Positions 1 through 10,241 are shown, counted from the stretch's first letter. The stretch is 33,011 nt of DNA from an uncultured Bacteroidia bacterium (GCA_902787095.1 CADAFC010000010.1:1-33011); one strand, 5' to 3'. Notes: a model not told the origin generated them from the sequence alone. Translations and numbers: made by a program.

Positions 1-1
1 T

Positions 2-397
2 TTTGAACGCCCTAATGCCGGTGACAAAGCGGGTCAATGCTATGTCGGCGAGTTCCCTGGTATAATTATTCTTCCCGAGATATGGGAATTGCCTGATGGT
101 TGTTTGTTTCAGCCTGGCTTGGAATTGTCACATGAAGCAAATAATTACACCTATGATGACTGGGCAAAGATGGAAGGCGCAGGAGCTGTGTTTCTGCCTA
201 ACGCCGGTTTTAGCACTGGTGTGGATGGTAAGCAATACTACAGTAGTCAGGGCGGCTATTGGACTACAAGCCCAGCTTACGAGATTACTGCCACGTACTT
301 GTTTATAAAAAACCATGTTGCTATATTGAAAGGTGACTTGCCGAGATGGACCGGTCTTTCCGTGCGATTGGTAAGGACCGCACCGATGGCAAAATAA
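2..397 (+). CDS. C-terminal fragment of a FISUMP-like surface protein
   Basis: The reading frame is open from the left edge of the window to a TAA stop, giving the last 131 residues of a longer protein whose start lies outside. The visible part has the order typical of a module common in Bacteroidales secreted proteins: ERPNAG near its start, then a hydrophobic GIIILPEIW, AGAVFLPNAG in the middle, a GGYWTTSP motif, and a closing GLSVRLVR. In related proteins this module (FISUMP / DUF1566-like, C-type-lectin-like fold) sits at the C-terminus after Ig-like or leucine-rich repeats; that N-terminal part cannot be seen here. No T9SS sorting tail follows. An internal TTG at 89 should not be taken as the start, because the similarity runs upstream of it. 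The function is unknown; surface location is inferred. Confidence 0.75.
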   Translation, partial: FERPNAGDKAGQCYVGEFPGIIILPEIWELPDGCLFQPGLELSHEANNYTYDDWAKMEGAGAVFLPNAGFSTGVDGKQYYSSQGGYWTTSPAYEITATYLFIKNHVAILKGDLPRWTGLSVRLVRTAPMAK

Positions 398-418
398 ATT
401 TCAAAAAATTTTAAAATT

Positions 419-452
419 TTTGTCGGGCGTATTAAAAAATGTAGTAATTTTG
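419..452 (+). promoter_or_regulatory. Bacteroidota-type promoter of the str/S10/spc operon
   Basis: A -33 element TTTG (419-422) is followed after 22 bases by TAATTTTG (445-452), a perfect match to the Bacteroidota -7 consensus TAnnTTTG. The bases after it are CAGCCCGAAAAA. An inverted repeat TCGGGC (423-428) / GCCCGA (455-460) brackets the spacer and -7 box. Transcription would begin around 458-460, giving a leader of about 255 bases before rpsL. Confidence 0.75.
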
Positions 453-489
453 CAGCCCGAAAAAGGTAGTAAATGTTGCCTCATTTACA

Positions 490-617
490 ATAGAAAGGGA
501 CCTGATAAGTAAAACGTAATAGGTCCATTCGCTGCAAGTCGGTGATAGTCAGATAGTTAGATTGCAGTGTGTTTTGATACAAAAGTCGGTAGTGTGACTT
601 ATCAAATCCCCTTCTAT
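490..617 (+). ncRNA. Candidate structured leader RNA upstream of rpsL
   Basis: Four complementary segments nest into a multibranched fold. P1 is ATAGAA (490-495) with TTCTAT (612-617), extendable by GGG/CCC across one mismatch. P2 is GGACCT (498-503) with AGGTCC (521-526). P3 is CTGCAA (532-537) with TTGCAG (562-567). P4 is TTTGATA (573-579) with TATCAAA (600-606), continued by AGTC (584-587) with GACT (596-599) across a 4-base bulge. The octamer AAGTCGGT occurs twice, at 536-543 and 583-590. The position is right for an autoregulatory ribosomal-protein leader. The fold was made by eye; function and ligand are inferred. The rest of 398-716 is A/T-rich, and no gene was seen in it. Confidence 0.5.
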
Positions 618-716
618 GTGTTATTTCCAGCATCATAATTATCTTTTTTGAGCAAAAAAAGAAAGAAATTTCTGTATAAACAACATAAAAAAATAAAAAT
701 TAAAAGTAATTAAAGA

Positions 717-1106
717 ATGCCAACGATTCAACAGTTAGTCCGCAAAGGACGTCAGAAATTGGAAGACAAGAGTAAATCTCCTGCCTTGGATTCTTGCCCA
801 CAGCGCCGCGGCGTTTGTGTTCGTGTTTATACGACCACACCTAAGAAGCCTAATTCGGCAATGCGTAAGGTCGCGAGAGTTCGTCTGACAAATCAGAAGG
901 AAGTCAATGCCTACATCCCAGGCGAAGGCCACAACTTACAGGAGCACTCAATCGTCATGATTAGAGGAGGCCGTGTTAAGGATCTTCCAGGTGTACGTTA
1001 TCACATCATCCGCGGTGCATTGGATACCGCCGGTGTCGACGGCCGCCGTCAGCGCAGATCAAAATACGGTGCAAAGCGTCCTAAAAAAGCAGCAGCAAAG
1101 AAGTAA
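717..1106 (+). CDS. rpsL: 30S ribosomal protein S12
   Basis: S12 sits at the interface of the small subunit near the decoding centre and helps monitor codon-anticodon pairing. The protein has 129 residues and begins [12 protein letters not shown], as expected. The two loops known for streptomycin resistance carry the wild-type sequence here: [11 protein letters not shown] (about 41-51) and [13 protein letters not shown] (about 84-96, with Asp89, modified by methylthiolation in some bacteria). A short basic tail ([10 protein letters not shown]) ends the protein. It is the first gene after the structured leader and is 21 bases upstream of rpsG, as in the classic str operon. Confidence 0.98.
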   Translation: MPTIQQLVRKGRQKLEDKSKSPALDSCPQRRGVCVRVYTTTPKKPNSAMRKVARVRLTNQKEVNAYIPGEGHNLQEHSIVMIRGGRVKDLPGVRYHIIRGALDTAGVDGRRQRRSKYGAKRPKKAAAKK

Positions 1107-1127
1107 AAATCAGTAAATGCTTAAGAA

Positions 1128-1595
1128 ATGAGAAAAGCTAAACCAAAGAAAAGAATCATCCTTCCGGATCCAAAGTACGGCGATGTGACAGTCACAAAGT
1201 TTGTGAACAACATCATGCTTAAGGGTAAGAAGAACCTCGCATACGAGATTTTCTACCAGGCAATGGACATTGTACAGGAAAAACTTAACGAAGATCCTGT
1301 CGAAGTGTGGAAGAAAGCATTGGCAAACGTTACCCCACAGGTCGAGGTTCGCAGCCGTCGTATCGGTGGTGCAACATTCCAGATCCCATCAGAGATCCGT
1401 CCTTCACGCAAACAGAGCATGGGCATGAAGAACCTCATCGGTTACGCACGTAAACGCCACGAGCGCTCAATGGGCGAAAAACTCGCAGGCGAAATCATGC
1501 AGGCTTACAAAGAAGAAGGCGCAGCTTTCAAGAAGAAGGAAGAAATCCACAGAATGGCCGACGCTAACAAGGCGTTCTCACATTTCAGATTCTAA
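1128..1595 (+). CDS. rpsG: 30S ribosomal protein S7
   Basis: S7 nucleates assembly of the 3' domain (head) of 16S rRNA and lies by the exit-site tRNA. The 155-residue product begins MRKAKPKKR and carries the family block with the [12 protein letters not shown] and [11 protein letters not shown] motifs. The length is normal. It lies between rpsL and fusA, the conserved str order. In E. coli S7 represses its own operon; there is no visible structure in the 21-base rpsL-rpsG gap that would do the same here. Confidence 0.98.
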   Translation: MRKAKPKKRIILPDPKYGDVTVTKFVNNIMLKGKKNLAYEIFYQAMDIVQEKLNEDPVEVWKKALANVTPQVEVRSRRIGGATFQIPSEIRPSRKQSMGMKNLIGYARKRHERSMGEKLAGEIMQAYKEEGAAFKKKEEIHRMADANKAFSHFRF

Positions 1596-1627
1596 ATTCT
1601 ATTAATATTAATAAGGTATAAGAAACA

Positions 1628-3748
1628 ATGACTAACGACCTCCATAATACAAACCTCGCTCTGACGCGTAATATCGGCATCATGGCTCACATCGACGCTG
1701 GTAAGACGACGACTACTGAGCGTATACTGTATTATACAGGCCGTAATCATCGTATCGGCGAGGTGCACGACGGCGCAGCTACCATGGACTGGATGGTCCA
1801 GGAGCAGGAACGCGGCATCACCATCACCTCAGCAGCCACCACCGTTTACTGGCATAACGACGACAACCAGTACAGAATCAACATCATCGATACTCCAGGC
1901 CATGTCGACTTCACCGTCGAGGTGGAACGCTCGTTGAGAGTGCTCGACGGAGCTATCGCGATTTTCTGCGCTGTGGGCGGCGTCGAGCCACAATCGGAGA
2001 CAGTGTGGCGCCAAGCCGACAGATATAACGTGCCACGCATCTGTTTTGTCAACAAAATGGACCGCAGTGGCGCTGACTTCTACAAAGTCCTCGGACAAAT
2101 AAAAGAACGCCTTAACGCCAACCCGATAGCAGTCCAAATCCCGATAGGTGAGGAGGATAACTTCATTGGCGTGGTCGACCTCATCAAGAATAAAGCTCTC
2201 GTGTGGGACGAAGACGAACTCGGCACCCAATTCGATGTCGTCGAGATCCCGGCAGAGCTGGCTGAACTCGCAGCAGAATACCGCCTTAAACTCTTAGAAG
2301 GCGTTGCTGAAGACAGTGAAGAGCTCCTTGAGAAATTCATGGTTGACCCAGAATCCATCACAGAGGAAGAAATTATCGCAGAATTAAGAAAGGCAACATT
2401 AGAAATGCGTATATGCCCTGTGATGTGCGGAGCTTCGTTCAAAAACAAAGGAGTACAACCTCTCCTCGATGGTGTAGTCCGCTACCTTCCAAGCCCGCTT
2501 GACATCGACCACGTGACAGGCATCAACCCGAAGACTGAGAAAGAAGAGATCCGTAAAGCAGATCCGAACGAGCCATTCTGCGCTCTCGCATTCAAGATCG
2601 CTACCGACCCGTATGTGGGCAAGCTCGCGTTCTTCCGCGTTTATTCCGGTACTCTCACTGCCGGACAAGTGGTTCTCAACGTTTCAACAGGCAAACGTGA
2701 ACGCATCAACAAGATTGTTGAGATGAACGCCAACAAACAGACCGCACTCGACAAAGTCGAAGCAGGCAGCATAGCCGCAGCAGTCGGTTTCCGCGAGATC
2801 AGAACGGGTGACACCCTCGCAGTTGAAAACAAACCGATAATCCTCGAGAACATCAAATTCCCGGAGCCAGTCGTGCAAATCGCCGTCGAACCTAAGACGC
2901 AGGCCGACATGGAGAAACTCACTATCGCTCTCCAGAAACTCCAGGAAGAAGACCCGACATTCAAAGTCACTACCGATGAAAACTCAGGTCAGACAATCAT
3001 CTCAGGAATGGGCGAGCTTCACCTCGACATCATCGTCGACCGTCTGAAACGCGAATTCGGTGTTGAAATCAACGAGGGACAACCGCAGGTGGCATATAAA
3101 GAATCGTTCACACAGACAGTCCGCTTCCGCGAGGTCTACAAGAGACAGACCGGCGGCAAAGGCAAGTTCGCCGACATCGAGTTCGAGATCGGTCCGGCCG
3201 ACAACGGACAGTCAGGTTTCCAGTTTGTAAACGACGTGAAAGGTCAGAATTTACCGAAAGAATACTTCGCTCCAATCGAGAAAGGATTCAGAGGCTCGAT
3301 GTCGAACGGCGTCTTGGCAGGATTCCCGATGGATTCAGTCAAGGTGCGCCTCATCGACGGCAGCGCTCATCCGGTTGACAGCGACGACCTCTCATTTGAG
3401 ACAGCGGCACGTATCGGCTTCAAGGAAGCAGGTGCACAGGCAGGTTCAGTCGTGATGGAACCTATCATGAAGGTCGAAGTTCAGGTACCAGCCGACTATC
3501 TCGGCGATGTTACCGGCGACCTCAACAGACGTAGAGCCGTTCTGCATAACGTCGACATCGAGCACGGCCTCCAAGTGGTCAAAGCCGATGCCCCGCTTGC
3601 AGAAATGTTCGGATACATCACAACACTTCGCACCTTGACACAAGGCAGAGGCACATTCAACATGGAGTTCAGCCATTACGCTGAAGTACCTCCGGCGCTC
3701 GCCGACATCGTAATCAAGAAAGCGAAAGGGATTTACTTCGTATTTTAA
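1628..3748 (+). CDS. fusA: Elongation factor G
   Basis: EF-G is the GTPase that drives translocation of tRNA and mRNA on the ribosome and, with RRF, ribosome recycling. At 706 residues it is full length. GTPase motifs are intact: AHIDAGKTT (20-28, P-loop), RGITI (62-66, switch I), DTPGH (88-92, G3) and NKMD (142-145, G4). Domain II (about 310-400), domain III (around [23 protein letters not shown]), domain IV and a C-terminal domain V follow. It is 32 bases after rpsG. tuf, which follows fusA in many phyla, is absent and rpsJ comes next, so the str and S10 operons are fused. The intact G-motifs argue for a working translocase. Confidence 0.98.
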   Translation: MTNDLHNTNLALTRNIGIMAHIDAGKTTTTERILYYTGRNHRIGEVHDGAATMDWMVQEQERGITITSAATTVYWHNDDNQYRINIIDTPGHVDFTVEVERSLRVLDGAIAIFCAVGGVEPQSETVWRQADRYNVPRICFVNKMDRSGADFYKVLGQIKERLNANPIAVQIPIGEEDNFIGVVDLIKNKALVWDEDELGTQFDVVEIPAELAELAAEYRLKLLEGVAEDSEELLEKFMVDPESITEEEIIAELRKATLEMRICPVMCGASFKNKGVQPLLDGVVRYLPSPLDIDHVTGINPKTEKEEIRKADPNEPFCALAFKIATDPYVGKLAFFRVYSGTLTAGQVVLNVSTGKRERINKIVEMNANKQTALDKVEAGSIAAAVGFREIRTGDTLAVENKPIILENIKFPEPVVQIAVEPKTQADMEKLTIALQKLQEEDPTFKVTTDENSGQTIISGMGELHLDIIVDRLKREFGVEINEGQPQVAYKESFTQTVRFREVYKRQTGGKGKFADIEFEIGPADNGQSGFQFVNDVKGQNLPKEYFAPIEKGFRGSMSNGVLAGFPMDSVKVRLIDGSAHPVDSDDLSFETAARIGFKEAGAQAGSVVMEPIMKVEVQVPADYLGDVTGDLNRRRAVLHNVDIEHGLQVVKADAPLAEMFGYITTLRTLTQGRGTFNMEFSHYAEVPPALADIVIKKAKGIYFVF

Positions 3749-3811
3749 TATAGGAGTCGAAACGTTAACGAAATAAATAGTTAAAAAATAAATAAATTAA
3801 AAAAAGGTCTT

Positions 3812-4120
3812 ATGAGCCAAAGAATTAGAATCAAATTAAAGTCGCACGACCACAACTTGGTTGACAAGTCAGCCGAGAAGATCGTGAAAACCATCAAAAT
3901 GACTGGTGCAGTCGTCAGCGGTCCAATACCGCTTCCGACCGACAAGAAAATCTACACAGTCTTGCGCTCCACTTTCGTACACAAGAAGTCACGCGAGCAG
4001 TTCGAGTTGTCGTACTACAAGAGATTGTTGGACATTTACAACGCGACCTCACAGCAGATTGACGCTTTGATGAAACTGGAGATGCCTAATGGTGTAGACG
4101 TAGAAATTAAATTATTGTAA
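3812..4120 (+). CDS. rpsJ: 30S ribosomal protein S10
   Basis: S10 is part of the 30S head and, as NusE, also joins transcription antitermination complexes with NusB. The 102-residue protein begins [20 protein letters not shown] and has the conserved VSGPIPLPT (about 36-44) and [10 protein letters not shown] (about 56-65) loop sequences. It starts 63 bases after fusA in an A-rich gap with no promoter-like -7 box, so it is probably read through from the rpsL promoter. Confidence 0.98.
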   Translation: MSQRIRIKLKSHDHNLVDKSAEKIVKTIKMTGAVVSGPIPLPTDKKIYTVLRSTFVHKKSREQFELSYYKRLLDIYNATSQQIDALMKLEMPNGVDVEIKLL

Positions 4121-4151
4121 AACTATCTAGTAACAGCTTAAATCTTTAGCA

Positions 4152-4781
4152 ATGTCAGGAATACTAGGAAAAAAGATTGGGATGACCAGCATCTACGACG
4201 GTAACGGCAAGAACGTGCCTGTTACAGTTATTGAGGCGGGTCCATGTGTAGTAACCCAAGTAAGATCAAAAGAGAAAGACGGTTACGATGCTATCCAATT
4301 GGCGTTTGACGAGAAGAAGGTGAAAAACACCACAAAGGCTATGCAGAAACATTTCGAGAAAGCCGGAACAACGCCTAAGAAATTGGTTAGAGAGTTCACA
4401 CGTTTCGAAGCAGGTCACAGAAAGCACCTGGGTGAAACAATTACCGTCGATGTGTTCATGGAAGGCGAGTTTGTTGATGTCAGCGGCATCAGCAAAGGTA
4501 AGGGCTTCCAGGGCGTAGTGAAACGTCATCATTTCAATGGCGTTGGACAAGCAACTCACGGTCAGCACAACCGTTTGAGAAAACCAGGTTCAATTGGAGC
4601 TTGCGCTTATCCTTCAAGAGTTTTCAAAGGATTGCGTATGGGTGGCCAGATGGGTAACCACAAAGTGAAGGCTATCAACCTCCAGATTATGAAAATCGTT
4701 CCGGAAAAGAATTTGTTAGTAGTTAAAGGTTCAGTACCGGGAGCAAAGAACGGCTATTTAAAAATTGAGAGATGGAGTTAG
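4152..4781 (+). CDS. rplC: 50S ribosomal protein L3
   Basis: L3 is an early assembly protein of the large subunit whose long loop reaches toward the peptidyl transferase centre. The 209-residue product begins [16 protein letters not shown] and contains the loop motif [15 protein letters not shown] and the GGQMGN motif with the glutamine that is methylated in some bacteria. It ends in TAG, and its last 10 bases overlap the start of rplD, which suggests translational coupling. Confidence 0.97.
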   Translation: MSGILGKKIGMTSIYDGNGKNVPVTVIEAGPCVVTQVRSKEKDGYDAIQLAFDEKKVKNTTKAMQKHFEKAGTTPKKLVREFTRFEAGHRKHLGETITVDVFMEGEFVDVSGISKGKGFQGVVKRHHFNGVGQATHGQHNRLRKPGSIGACAYPSRVFKGLRMGGQMGNHKVKAINLQIMKIVPEKNLLVVKGSVPGAKNGYLKIERWS

Positions 4782-5398
4782 AAGTTTTAAAGATTACCGG
4801 TGAGTCAACAGGACGTAAGGTTCAGTTGAACGAGAATATCTACGGCATCGAGCCAAACGATCATTGCATCTATTTGGATACAAAGCAGTTTTTGGCAAAT
4901 CAGCGCCAGGGTACTCACAAGGCAAAAACACGTAGCGAGATATCAGGCAGTACACGCAAGTTGTTCCGTCAGAAGGGAACAGGCGGTGCACGTCGTGGTG
5001 ATATCAACTCACCAGTGTTGAGAGGCGGTGGTCGCGTTTTCGGTCCACAGCCACGTGACTACGGTTTCAAGTTGAACAAGAAGGTGAAACAGCTCGCACG
5101 CCGTTCAGCCCTTTCTTATAAGATGCAAGATGCTGAGATCGTCATCCTTGAGGATTTCACATTCGACACAATCAAGACCAAGAGAATGATTGAGGTCTTG
5201 AACAACCTCAAAGTGAATGGTGGCAAGAACCTGTTCGTTCTCCCAGAGACAAACATGAACGTCGTGTTGTCAGCAAGAAACATTCAGCGCACAAAGATCG
5301 AACTTGCCCGTAACCTCAACACTTATGATATTCTGAATGCCAAGAAGCTCTTCATCACTGAGAGTTCACTTGCAGTTATTGACGAAATTCTTGGATAA
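4772..5398 (+). CDS. rplD: 50S ribosomal protein L4
   Basis: L4 lines the peptide exit tunnel together with L22. The protein has 208 residues. The start [16 protein letters not shown] at 4772 lies inside the end of rplC (10-base overlap) and is favoured because the N-terminus aligns with Bacteroidales L4 and no later Met fits. The tunnel loop is recognisable by [19 protein letters not shown] (about 59-77), and the family motif [13 protein letters not shown] follows. In E. coli L4 regulates the S10 operon; the leader target for that is not recognisable here. Confidence 0.97.
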   Translation: MELEVLKITGESTGRKVQLNENIYGIEPNDHCIYLDTKQFLANQRQGTHKAKTRSEISGSTRKLFRQKGTGGARRGDINSPVLRGGGRVFGPQPRDYGFKLNKKVKQLARRSALSYKMQDAEIVILEDFTFDTIKTKRMIEVLNNLKVNGGKNLFVLPETNMNVVLSARNIQRTKIELARNLNTYDILNAKKLFITESSLAVIDEILG

Positions 5399-5417
5399 CC
5401 CTTAAAAAAGTAAGACG

Positions 5418-5708
5418 ATGATTATCATTAAGAAACCTATAATTACGGAAAAGATGACTGCGATCAGCGAGAAGCTGAACCGCTACGGATTCATTGTTGA
5501 CGTCCGCGCTAACAAGCTGCAGATCAAGAAGGCTGTTGAAGACCTTTACGGTGTTCAGGTGGCAGCTGTCAACACAATGAGATATGATGGAAAGCTCAAA
5601 TCACGTTACACCAAGACTGGCGTTGTCGAAGGTAAGAGAGACATGTTCAAGAAGGCTATCGTGACTTTGGCGAAAGGTGAAACAATTGACTTTTTTAGCA
5701 ACATTTAA
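5418..5708 (+). CDS. rplW: 50S ribosomal protein L23
   Basis: L23 sits at the exit of the peptide tunnel and is the docking point for trigger factor and the signal recognition particle. The 96-residue protein begins [13 protein letters not shown] and has the characteristic [20 protein letters not shown] segment split over residues 28-47, followed by VNTMRYDGK. It lies 19 bases after rplD and 2 bases before rplB. Confidence 0.97.
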   Translation: MIIIKKPIITEKMTAISEKLNRYGFIVDVRANKLQIKKAVEDLYGVQVAAVNTMRYDGKLKSRYTKTGVVEGKRDMFKKAIVTLAKGETIDFFSNI

Positions 5709-5710
5709 AG

Positions 5711-6535
5711 ATGGCTTTAAAGAAATATAAACCAACTACTCCAGGTCAGCGCTTCAAAGTTATCAGCGCATTTGACGAAGTTACGACTAACAAGCCGGAG
5801 AGATCGTTGCTCGTATCAAAGAAGAGCACCGGTGGCCGTAACAACACTGGAAAAGAGACTGTCCGTAACATCGGCGGCGGTCACAAGCAGAAGTACAGAA
5901 TTATCGACTTCAAGCGCGATAAAGACGGTATCAAGGGAATCGTTAAGACTATCGAATACGATCCGAACCGTACAGCACGCATCGCATTGGTTGTTTATGC
6001 TGATGGCGAAAAGCGTTACATCATCGCACCTCAGGGCTTGAAGGTCGGACAAGAAGTGATGTCAGGCAAGGATGCCACTCCGAACATCGGTAACACATTG
6101 TTCTTGAGCGATGTGCCGTTCGGTACAATCATCCACAACATCGAGTTGCGTCCAGGTCAGGGTGCCAAGATGGCACGCAGCGCAGGCGCATACGCACAGC
6201 TGATGTCACGTGATGGTAAATATGCCATCTTGAAGATGCCTTCAGGTGAGACACGTCTCATCCTCCAGGCTTGCAGAGCTACAATCGGAACAGTGTCGAA
6301 CGCCGACCACAACCTCGAGAAATCAGGCAAGGCAGGTCGTAGCCGCTGGTTGGGCCGTCGCCCACGCGTCCGTGGTGTTGTTATGAACCCTGTCGATCAC
6401 CCGATGGGTGGTGGTGAAGGCCGTGCATCAGGTGGCCATCCAAGAAGCCGTAAGGGCTTGCCGGCAAAGGGCTACAAGACACGTCACCCAAAGAACGCAT
6501 CCAACAAGTATATCATTGAAAGACGTAAGAAGTAA
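5711..6535 (+). CDS. rplB: 50S ribosomal protein L2
   Basis: L2 binds 23S rRNA near the peptidyl transferase centre and bridges the subunits. The protein is full length at 274 residues. It has the N-terminal [13 protein letters not shown], the OB-fold motif [19 protein letters not shown] (about 55-73), the SH3-like [15 protein letters not shown], and the conserved C-terminal loop [19 protein letters not shown] with the histidine important for peptidyl transfer in E. coli. It begins only 2 bases after the rplW stop, so the two are probably translationally coupled. Confidence 0.98.
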   Translation: MALKKYKPTTPGQRFKVISAFDEVTTNKPERSLLVSKKSTGGRNNTGKETVRNIGGGHKQKYRIIDFKRDKDGIKGIVKTIEYDPNRTARIALVVYADGEKRYIIAPQGLKVGQEVMSGKDATPNIGNTLFLSDVPFGTIIHNIELRPGQGAKMARSAGAYAQLMSRDGKYAILKMPSGETRLILQACRATIGTVSNADHNLEKSGKAGRSRWLGRRPRVRGVVMNPVDHPMGGGEGRASGGHPRSRKGLPAKGYKTRHPKNASNKYIIERRKK

Positions 6536-6559
6536 TTAACCAAGTAAAAAAGAGAAATT

Positions 6560-6835
6560 ATGAGTCGTTCACTTAAAAAAGGACCATATATCCACTATAA
6601 ACTCGAACAGAGAGTGTTGGATAATGTAGCAACAGGAAAGAAGACCGTTATCAAGACTTGGTCAAGAGCTTCAATGATTTCACCTGATTTCGTTGGACAA
6701 ACCATCGCTGTTCACAACGGTAATAAATTCATCCCGGTATACGTGACTGAGAACATGGTTGGACACAAACTCGGCGAGTTCGCACCAACACGTACATTCA
6801 GAGGCCACTCGGGCAATAGAAAAGATGTTAAATAA
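6560..6835 (+). CDS. rpsS: 30S ribosomal protein S19
   Basis: S19 lies in the head of the small subunit beside S13 and contacts the large subunit. The 91-residue product begins [16 protein letters not shown] and has the family signature [21 protein letters not shown] followed by TFRGHSG (about 64-91, written in two parts). It lies between rplB and rplV as in the standard S10 operon. Confidence 0.97.
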   Translation: MSRSLKKGPYIHYKLEQRVLDNVATGKKTVIKTWSRASMISPDFVGQTIAVHNGNKFIPVYVTENMVGHKLGEFAPTRTFRGHSGNRKDVK

Positions 6836-6843
6836 TAAGAACT

Positions 6844-7281
6844 ATGGGAGCAAGAAAACATAACGCAGCAGAAGCCAGAAAGGCAGCTAAGAAACAGGTA
6901 GCTATGGCAAAGTTGAGCAATGTGCCTACCTCGCCATTCAAGATGCGCCTTGTCGCTGACATGATTAGAGGAATGAAAGTGGAACTTGCACTGCATGCCT
7001 TATTATACTCACCTAAAGCGGCAGCAAAGCCGGTGTACAAGTTACTCCGCTCGGCTATCGCCAACTGGGAAGCAAAGAACGAGGGTAAACGTATCGAAGA
7101 CGCTAACCTGTACGTAAAAGAGATATTTGTTGATGAAGGCCGCACACTGAAGCGCATTCAGCCAGCCCCACAGGGCCGTGCACACCGCATCCGCAAACGT
7201 TCTAACCACGTCACTATCATCGTCGATAGCAGAATTGCAGATATGAAAGCCTCAGAAGCTAATGTTGAAGAAAAGAATTAA
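6844..7281 (+). CDS. rplV: 50S ribosomal protein L22
   Basis: L22 extends a beta-hairpin into the peptide exit tunnel opposite L4. The 145-residue protein has a Bacteroidales-style N-terminal extension ([18 protein letters not shown]) before the core [18 protein letters not shown], and the hairpin signature [20 protein letters not shown] near residues 102-121. Start and rpsS stop are 8 bases apart. The hairpin has no obvious deletion of the kind linked to macrolide resistance. Confidence 0.96.
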   Translation: MGARKHNAAEARKAAKKQVAMAKLSNVPTSPFKMRLVADMIRGMKVELALHALLYSPKAAAKPVYKLLRSAIANWEAKNEGKRIEDANLYVKEIFVDEGRTLKRIQPAPQGRAHRIRKRSNHVTIIVDSRIADMKASEANVEEKN

Positions 7282-7292
7282 TTAAGATTACA

Positions 7293-8027
7293 ATGGGACA
7301 GAAAACTCATCCAATAGGTCTAAGACTTGGAGTCATCAAAGGTTGGGACTCAAACTGGTACTGTGGTAAAGAAACAGCCAAGAACATCGGTGAAGACGAT
7401 AAGATCCGCAAGTATCTTAACGCCCGTCTCGGTAAGGCTGGTATCTCTAAAATCGGTATCGAGCGTTCAATAAAGCTCGTCACAGTCACTATCTTCACAG
7501 CTCGTCCGGGCGTTATCATCGGTAAAGGTGGTACAGAGGTCGACAAGTTGAAGGAAGAGATGAAGAAACTCATCGGTAAGGAGATTCAGATCAACATCAG
7601 CGAGATCAAGAGACCAGAACTCGACGCATTCATCGTCGCAAGTTCAATCGCAAAGCAAATTGAAGGACGTGTATCATTCCGTCGCGCCATCAAGAAGGCT
7701 GTGTCAGATACAATGAGAATTGGTGCCGAAGGTATCAAGGTCATCGCATCAGGCCGTGTCGGTGGTGCTGAAATGGCTCGTCAGGAAACCTACAAAGAAG
7801 GTCGTATTCCGCTGCACACACTGCGCGCCGACATCGACTATTCACTCGTGGAAGCTCACACATCATACGGCCGCATCGGTATCAAGGTGTGGATCTGCAA
7901 AGGTGAGATCTACGGTCGTCCGGAACTGGTGCCTACCACCACAGCCGCTGCCGCTCCTAAGAAAGCCGGCAACCCAGGCAAACCACAAGGTGGCGCCCCA
8001 CGTCGTAATAAACGTACTACTAAGTAA
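7293..8027 (+). CDS. rpsC: 30S ribosomal protein S3
   Basis: S3 forms part of the mRNA entry channel. At 244 residues it begins [13 protein letters not shown]; the KH domain motif VIIGKGG is at 74-80, and the C-terminal domain shows [10 protein letters not shown] and [18 protein letters not shown]. After the core comes a low-complexity tail of alanine, proline, glycine and basic residues (about 213-244), which is common in this phylum. It lies 11 bases after rplV. Confidence 0.97.
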   Translation: MGQKTHPIGLRLGVIKGWDSNWYCGKETAKNIGEDDKIRKYLNARLGKAGISKIGIERSIKLVTVTIFTARPGVIIGKGGTEVDKLKEEMKKLIGKEIQINISEIKRPELDAFIVASSIAKQIEGRVSFRRAIKKAVSDTMRIGAEGIKVIASGRVGGAEMARQETYKEGRIPLHTLRADIDYSLVEAHTSYGRIGIKVWICKGEIYGRPELVPTTTAAAAPKKAGNPGKPQGGAPRRNKRTTK

Positions 8028-8048
8028 GAAATAAAAAAACTATAAACG

Positions 8049-8468
8049 ATGTTACAACCTAAAAGAACAAGATACAGAAGACCTCAGAAAGGCAAGATGA
8101 AAGGCAACGCACACCGCGGCCACGAACTCGCCTTCGGTACTTTTGGTATTAAAACACTTGAGGAGCACCTGATCACAGCCCGCCAGATTGAGGCTGCACG
8201 TCAAGCTGTCACACGTCACATGAAACGTGAAGGACAGATCTGGATCAGAATATTCCCTGACAAACCTATCACCAAGAAGCCTCTCGAGGTTCGTATGGGT
8301 AAAGGTAAAGGAGACGTCGAGTACTTCGTAGCTCGCGTAACTCCAGGTCACATGCTTTTCGAAGCTGCGGGCGTGCCGCTTGAAGTCGCAAGAGAAGCAC
8401 TCCGCTTAGCCGCTCAAAAGCTTCCTGTAGCAACTAAATTTGTGGTTAGAAGAGATTATGTCGAATAA
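8049..8468 (+). CDS. rplP: 50S ribosomal protein L16
   Basis: L16 is a late-assembling protein near the A site. The 139-residue product begins [19 protein letters not shown] and shows the family motifs [18 protein letters not shown] and [18 protein letters not shown]. The length is normal. It lies between rpsC and rpmC, the conserved S10 order. Confidence 0.97.
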   Translation: MLQPKRTRYRRPQKGKMKGNAHRGHELAFGTFGIKTLEEHLITARQIEAARQAVTRHMKREGQIWIRIFPDKPITKKPLEVRMGKGKGDVEYFVARVTPGHMLFEAAGVPLEVAREALRLAAQKLPVATKFVVRRDYVE

Positions 8469-8484
8469 AAAACAGTAACGCATC

Positions 8485-8691
8485 ATGAAGAAAGAAGCTA
8501 TCAATGAATTAAGTACTGCTGATCTGATGGAACGTATCGACGCCACACGCGATCAATATGTCAAAATGAAAATGCAACACGCAGTTTCTCCATTGGACAA
8601 TCCGAATAAGCTCGGCGAGACACGTAAACAGTTAGCACGCATGCTGACAGAGCTCACAAAGCGTCAGAATGCTGAAAAGAACGTTAAATAA
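8485..8691 (+). CDS. rpmC: 50S ribosomal protein L29
   Basis: L29 is a small two-helix protein at the tunnel exit next to L23. The 68-residue product has the expected helical pattern MKKEAINELSTADLMERI and the C-terminal family segment LDNPNKLGETRKQLARMLTE. It starts 16 bases after rplP. Confidence 0.95.
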   Translation: MKKEAINELSTADLMERIDATRDQYVKMKMQHAVSPLDNPNKLGETRKQLARMLTELTKRQNAEKNVK

Positions 8692-8714
8692 TAAACGACG
8701 AAAGGATTTAAGAA

Positions 8715-8972
8715 ATGGAAGAAAGAAATCTTAGAAAAGAGAGAATCGGAGTCGTTGCCAGCAACAAGATGGACAAGACGATCGTCGTTGTGATTGAACG
8801 TCGTACAAAACACCCGATTTACGGTAAATTCGTTAAGAAATCAACAAGATTCTTCGCACATGACGAGAAAAATGAATGCAACATCGGCGACACCGTGCGC
8901 ATCATGGAGACACGTCCATTGAGCAAGAACAAACGTTGGAGACTCGTTGAAATAATAGAAAGGGCCAAGTAA
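8715..8972 (+). CDS. rpsQ: 30S ribosomal protein S17
   Basis: S17 is an OB-fold primary assembly protein of the small subunit. The 85-residue product begins [20 protein letters not shown] (20 residues) and has the signature [18 protein letters not shown] and, later, [19 protein letters not shown]. Its stop overlaps the rplN start by one base (TAATG), a sign of coupled translation. The upstream AAAGGA is a weak ribosome-binding match. Confidence 0.97.
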   Translation: MEERNLRKERIGVVASNKMDKTIVVVIERRTKHPIYGKFVKKSTRFFAHDEKNECNIGDTVRIMETRPLSKNKRWRLVEIIERAK

Positions 8973-9340
8973 TGTTACAACAAGAATCAAGACTTGCAGT
9001 AGCCGACAACAGCGGTGCAAAGGAAGTGCTCTGCATCAGAGTGTTAGGCGGAACCAAAAAACGTTATGCCCGTATCGGCGACGTCATAGTGGTTACAGTG
9101 AAAGACGCTCTTCCAAGCGGTAACGTGAAGAAGGGTTCAGTAGTAAAAGCAGTCGTCGTCCGTACAAAGAAGGAGACACGCCGCGCCGACGGATCATACA
9201 TCCGCTTCGACGACAACGCATGCGTCCTCCTCAACGGTCAGGGCGAAATGCTCGGAACTCGTATCTTTGGACCAGTGGCCAGAGAGTTGCGTGAGAAACA
9301 GTATATGAAAATCGTATCTCTTGCACCTGAGGTACTCTAA
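8972..9340 (+). CDS. rplN: 50S ribosomal protein L14
   Basis: L14 lies at the subunit interface and is the binding site of the silencing factor RsfS. The 122-residue protein begins [20 protein letters not shown] and has [20 protein letters not shown] and the closing [15 protein letters not shown]. Length equals the family norm. It starts within the stop codon of rpsQ and opens the spc-operon part of the cluster. Confidence 0.98.
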   Translation: MLQQESRLAVADNSGAKEVLCIRVLGGTKKRYARIGDVIVVTVKDALPSGNVKKGSVVKAVVVRTKKETRRADGSYIRFDDNACVLLNGQGEMLGTRIFGPVARELREKQYMKIVSLAPEVL

Positions 9341-9359
9341 TTAAGAAAGGAAAGAAGTT

Positions 9360-9677
9360 ATGAGTAAAATGTTTGTTAAGAAAGGCGACAACGTAGTCGT
9401 TATCGCTGGAACCCAGAAGGGCAAGAAAGGTACAGTGCTCAGCGTCGATACAGAGAAGAACCGCGTCATCGTCGACGGCGTCAACCTCGTGTCGAAGCAT
9501 ACAAGACCTAATACCGAGAACCCTAAAGGTGGTATAGTAAAGAAAGAAGCTTCCATCCATGCCTCAAACGTCATGGTTTGTGACAAGGACGGCAAAGCCG
9601 GCCGCATCGGTCGTAAAAAAGATGAACAAGGAAAATCAGTCCGTTATTCAAAAAAATCAGGGGAGGTTATTAAGTAA
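9360..9677 (+). CDS. rplX: 50S ribosomal protein L24
   Basis: L24 is an assembly initiator of the large subunit with a KOW motif. The 105-residue product shows the KOW segment [20 protein letters not shown] near 7-26 and the family [24 protein letters not shown] lies upstream of the ATG. The stop overlaps the rplE start by one base (TAATGA). Confidence 0.97.
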   Translation: MSKMFVKKGDNVVVIAGTQKGKKGTVLSVDTEKNRVIVDGVNLVSKHTRPNTENPKGGIVKKEASIHASNVMVCDKDGKAGRIGRKKDEQGKSVRYSKKSGEVIK

Positions 9678-10234
9678 TGAACTATCAACCCAAACTTAAA
9701 GTACAGTACAAGAGCGAAATCGTGCCTGCATTGATGAAGGAATTCCAGTACAAGACTGTGATGCAGGTTCCACGGCTTTTGAAAATTTCGCTCAATCAGG
9801 GTATCGGCGCAGCTCTCGCCGACAAGAAACTGATTGACTATGGTGTAGAGGAAATGACAGCTATCACCGGACAGAAAGCCGTACCGACAATTTCTAGACA
9901 CGACGTTTCCAACTTCAAGCTTCGTCGTGGTAACCCGATCGGCGTGCGCGTGACGTTGCGCGGTGACAAGATGTACGAGTTCCTCGAACGCCTCGTCGCT
10001 GTAGCACTCCCACGTGTTCGTGACTTCAGAGGTATTAACGACAAAGGTTTCGATGGCCACGGCAACTACAGCTTCGGCGTCACCGAACAGATCATCTTCC
10101 CGGAGATCGACATGGACAAAGTCAACAAGATCAACGGTATGGATATCACCTTTGTGACAACAGCGAACACCGACAAGGAAGCAATGGCCTTGTTGAAACA
10201 GTTTGGTCTTCCATTTAAAAACCAGAAAAAATAA
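9677..10234 (+). CDS. rplE: 50S ribosomal protein L5
   Basis: L5 binds 5S rRNA and contacts the P-site tRNA. The 185-residue protein has the family motifs [33 protein letters not shown], and [17 protein letters not shown]. It begins in the rplX stop codon. A long opposite-strand reading frame covers this gene but shows no protein-like character. Confidence 0.98.
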   Translation: MNYQPKLKVQYKSEIVPALMKEFQYKTVMQVPRLLKISLNQGIGAALADKKLIDYGVEEMTAITGQKAVPTISRHDVSNFKLRRGNPIGVRVTLRGDKMYEFLERLVAVALPRVRDFRGINDKGFDGHGNYSFGVTEQIIFPEIDMDKVNKINGMDITFVTTANTDKEAMALLKQFGLPFKNQKK

Positions 10235-10241
10235 GTAAGAT

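Noticed and set aside
89..397. TTG at 89 as the true start of the first gene
   Set aside because: The frame is open to the window edge and the conserved module begins upstream of this codon.
3749..3811. Separate promoter for the S10 part of the cluster
   Set aside because: The 63-base fusA-rpsJ gap has no TAnnTTTG box; read-through from upstream is more likely.
5772..6041. An 89-codon frame inside rplB on the same strand
   Set aside because: It is an out-of-frame shadow of rplB, Ser/Arg/Thr-rich with no initiation signal.
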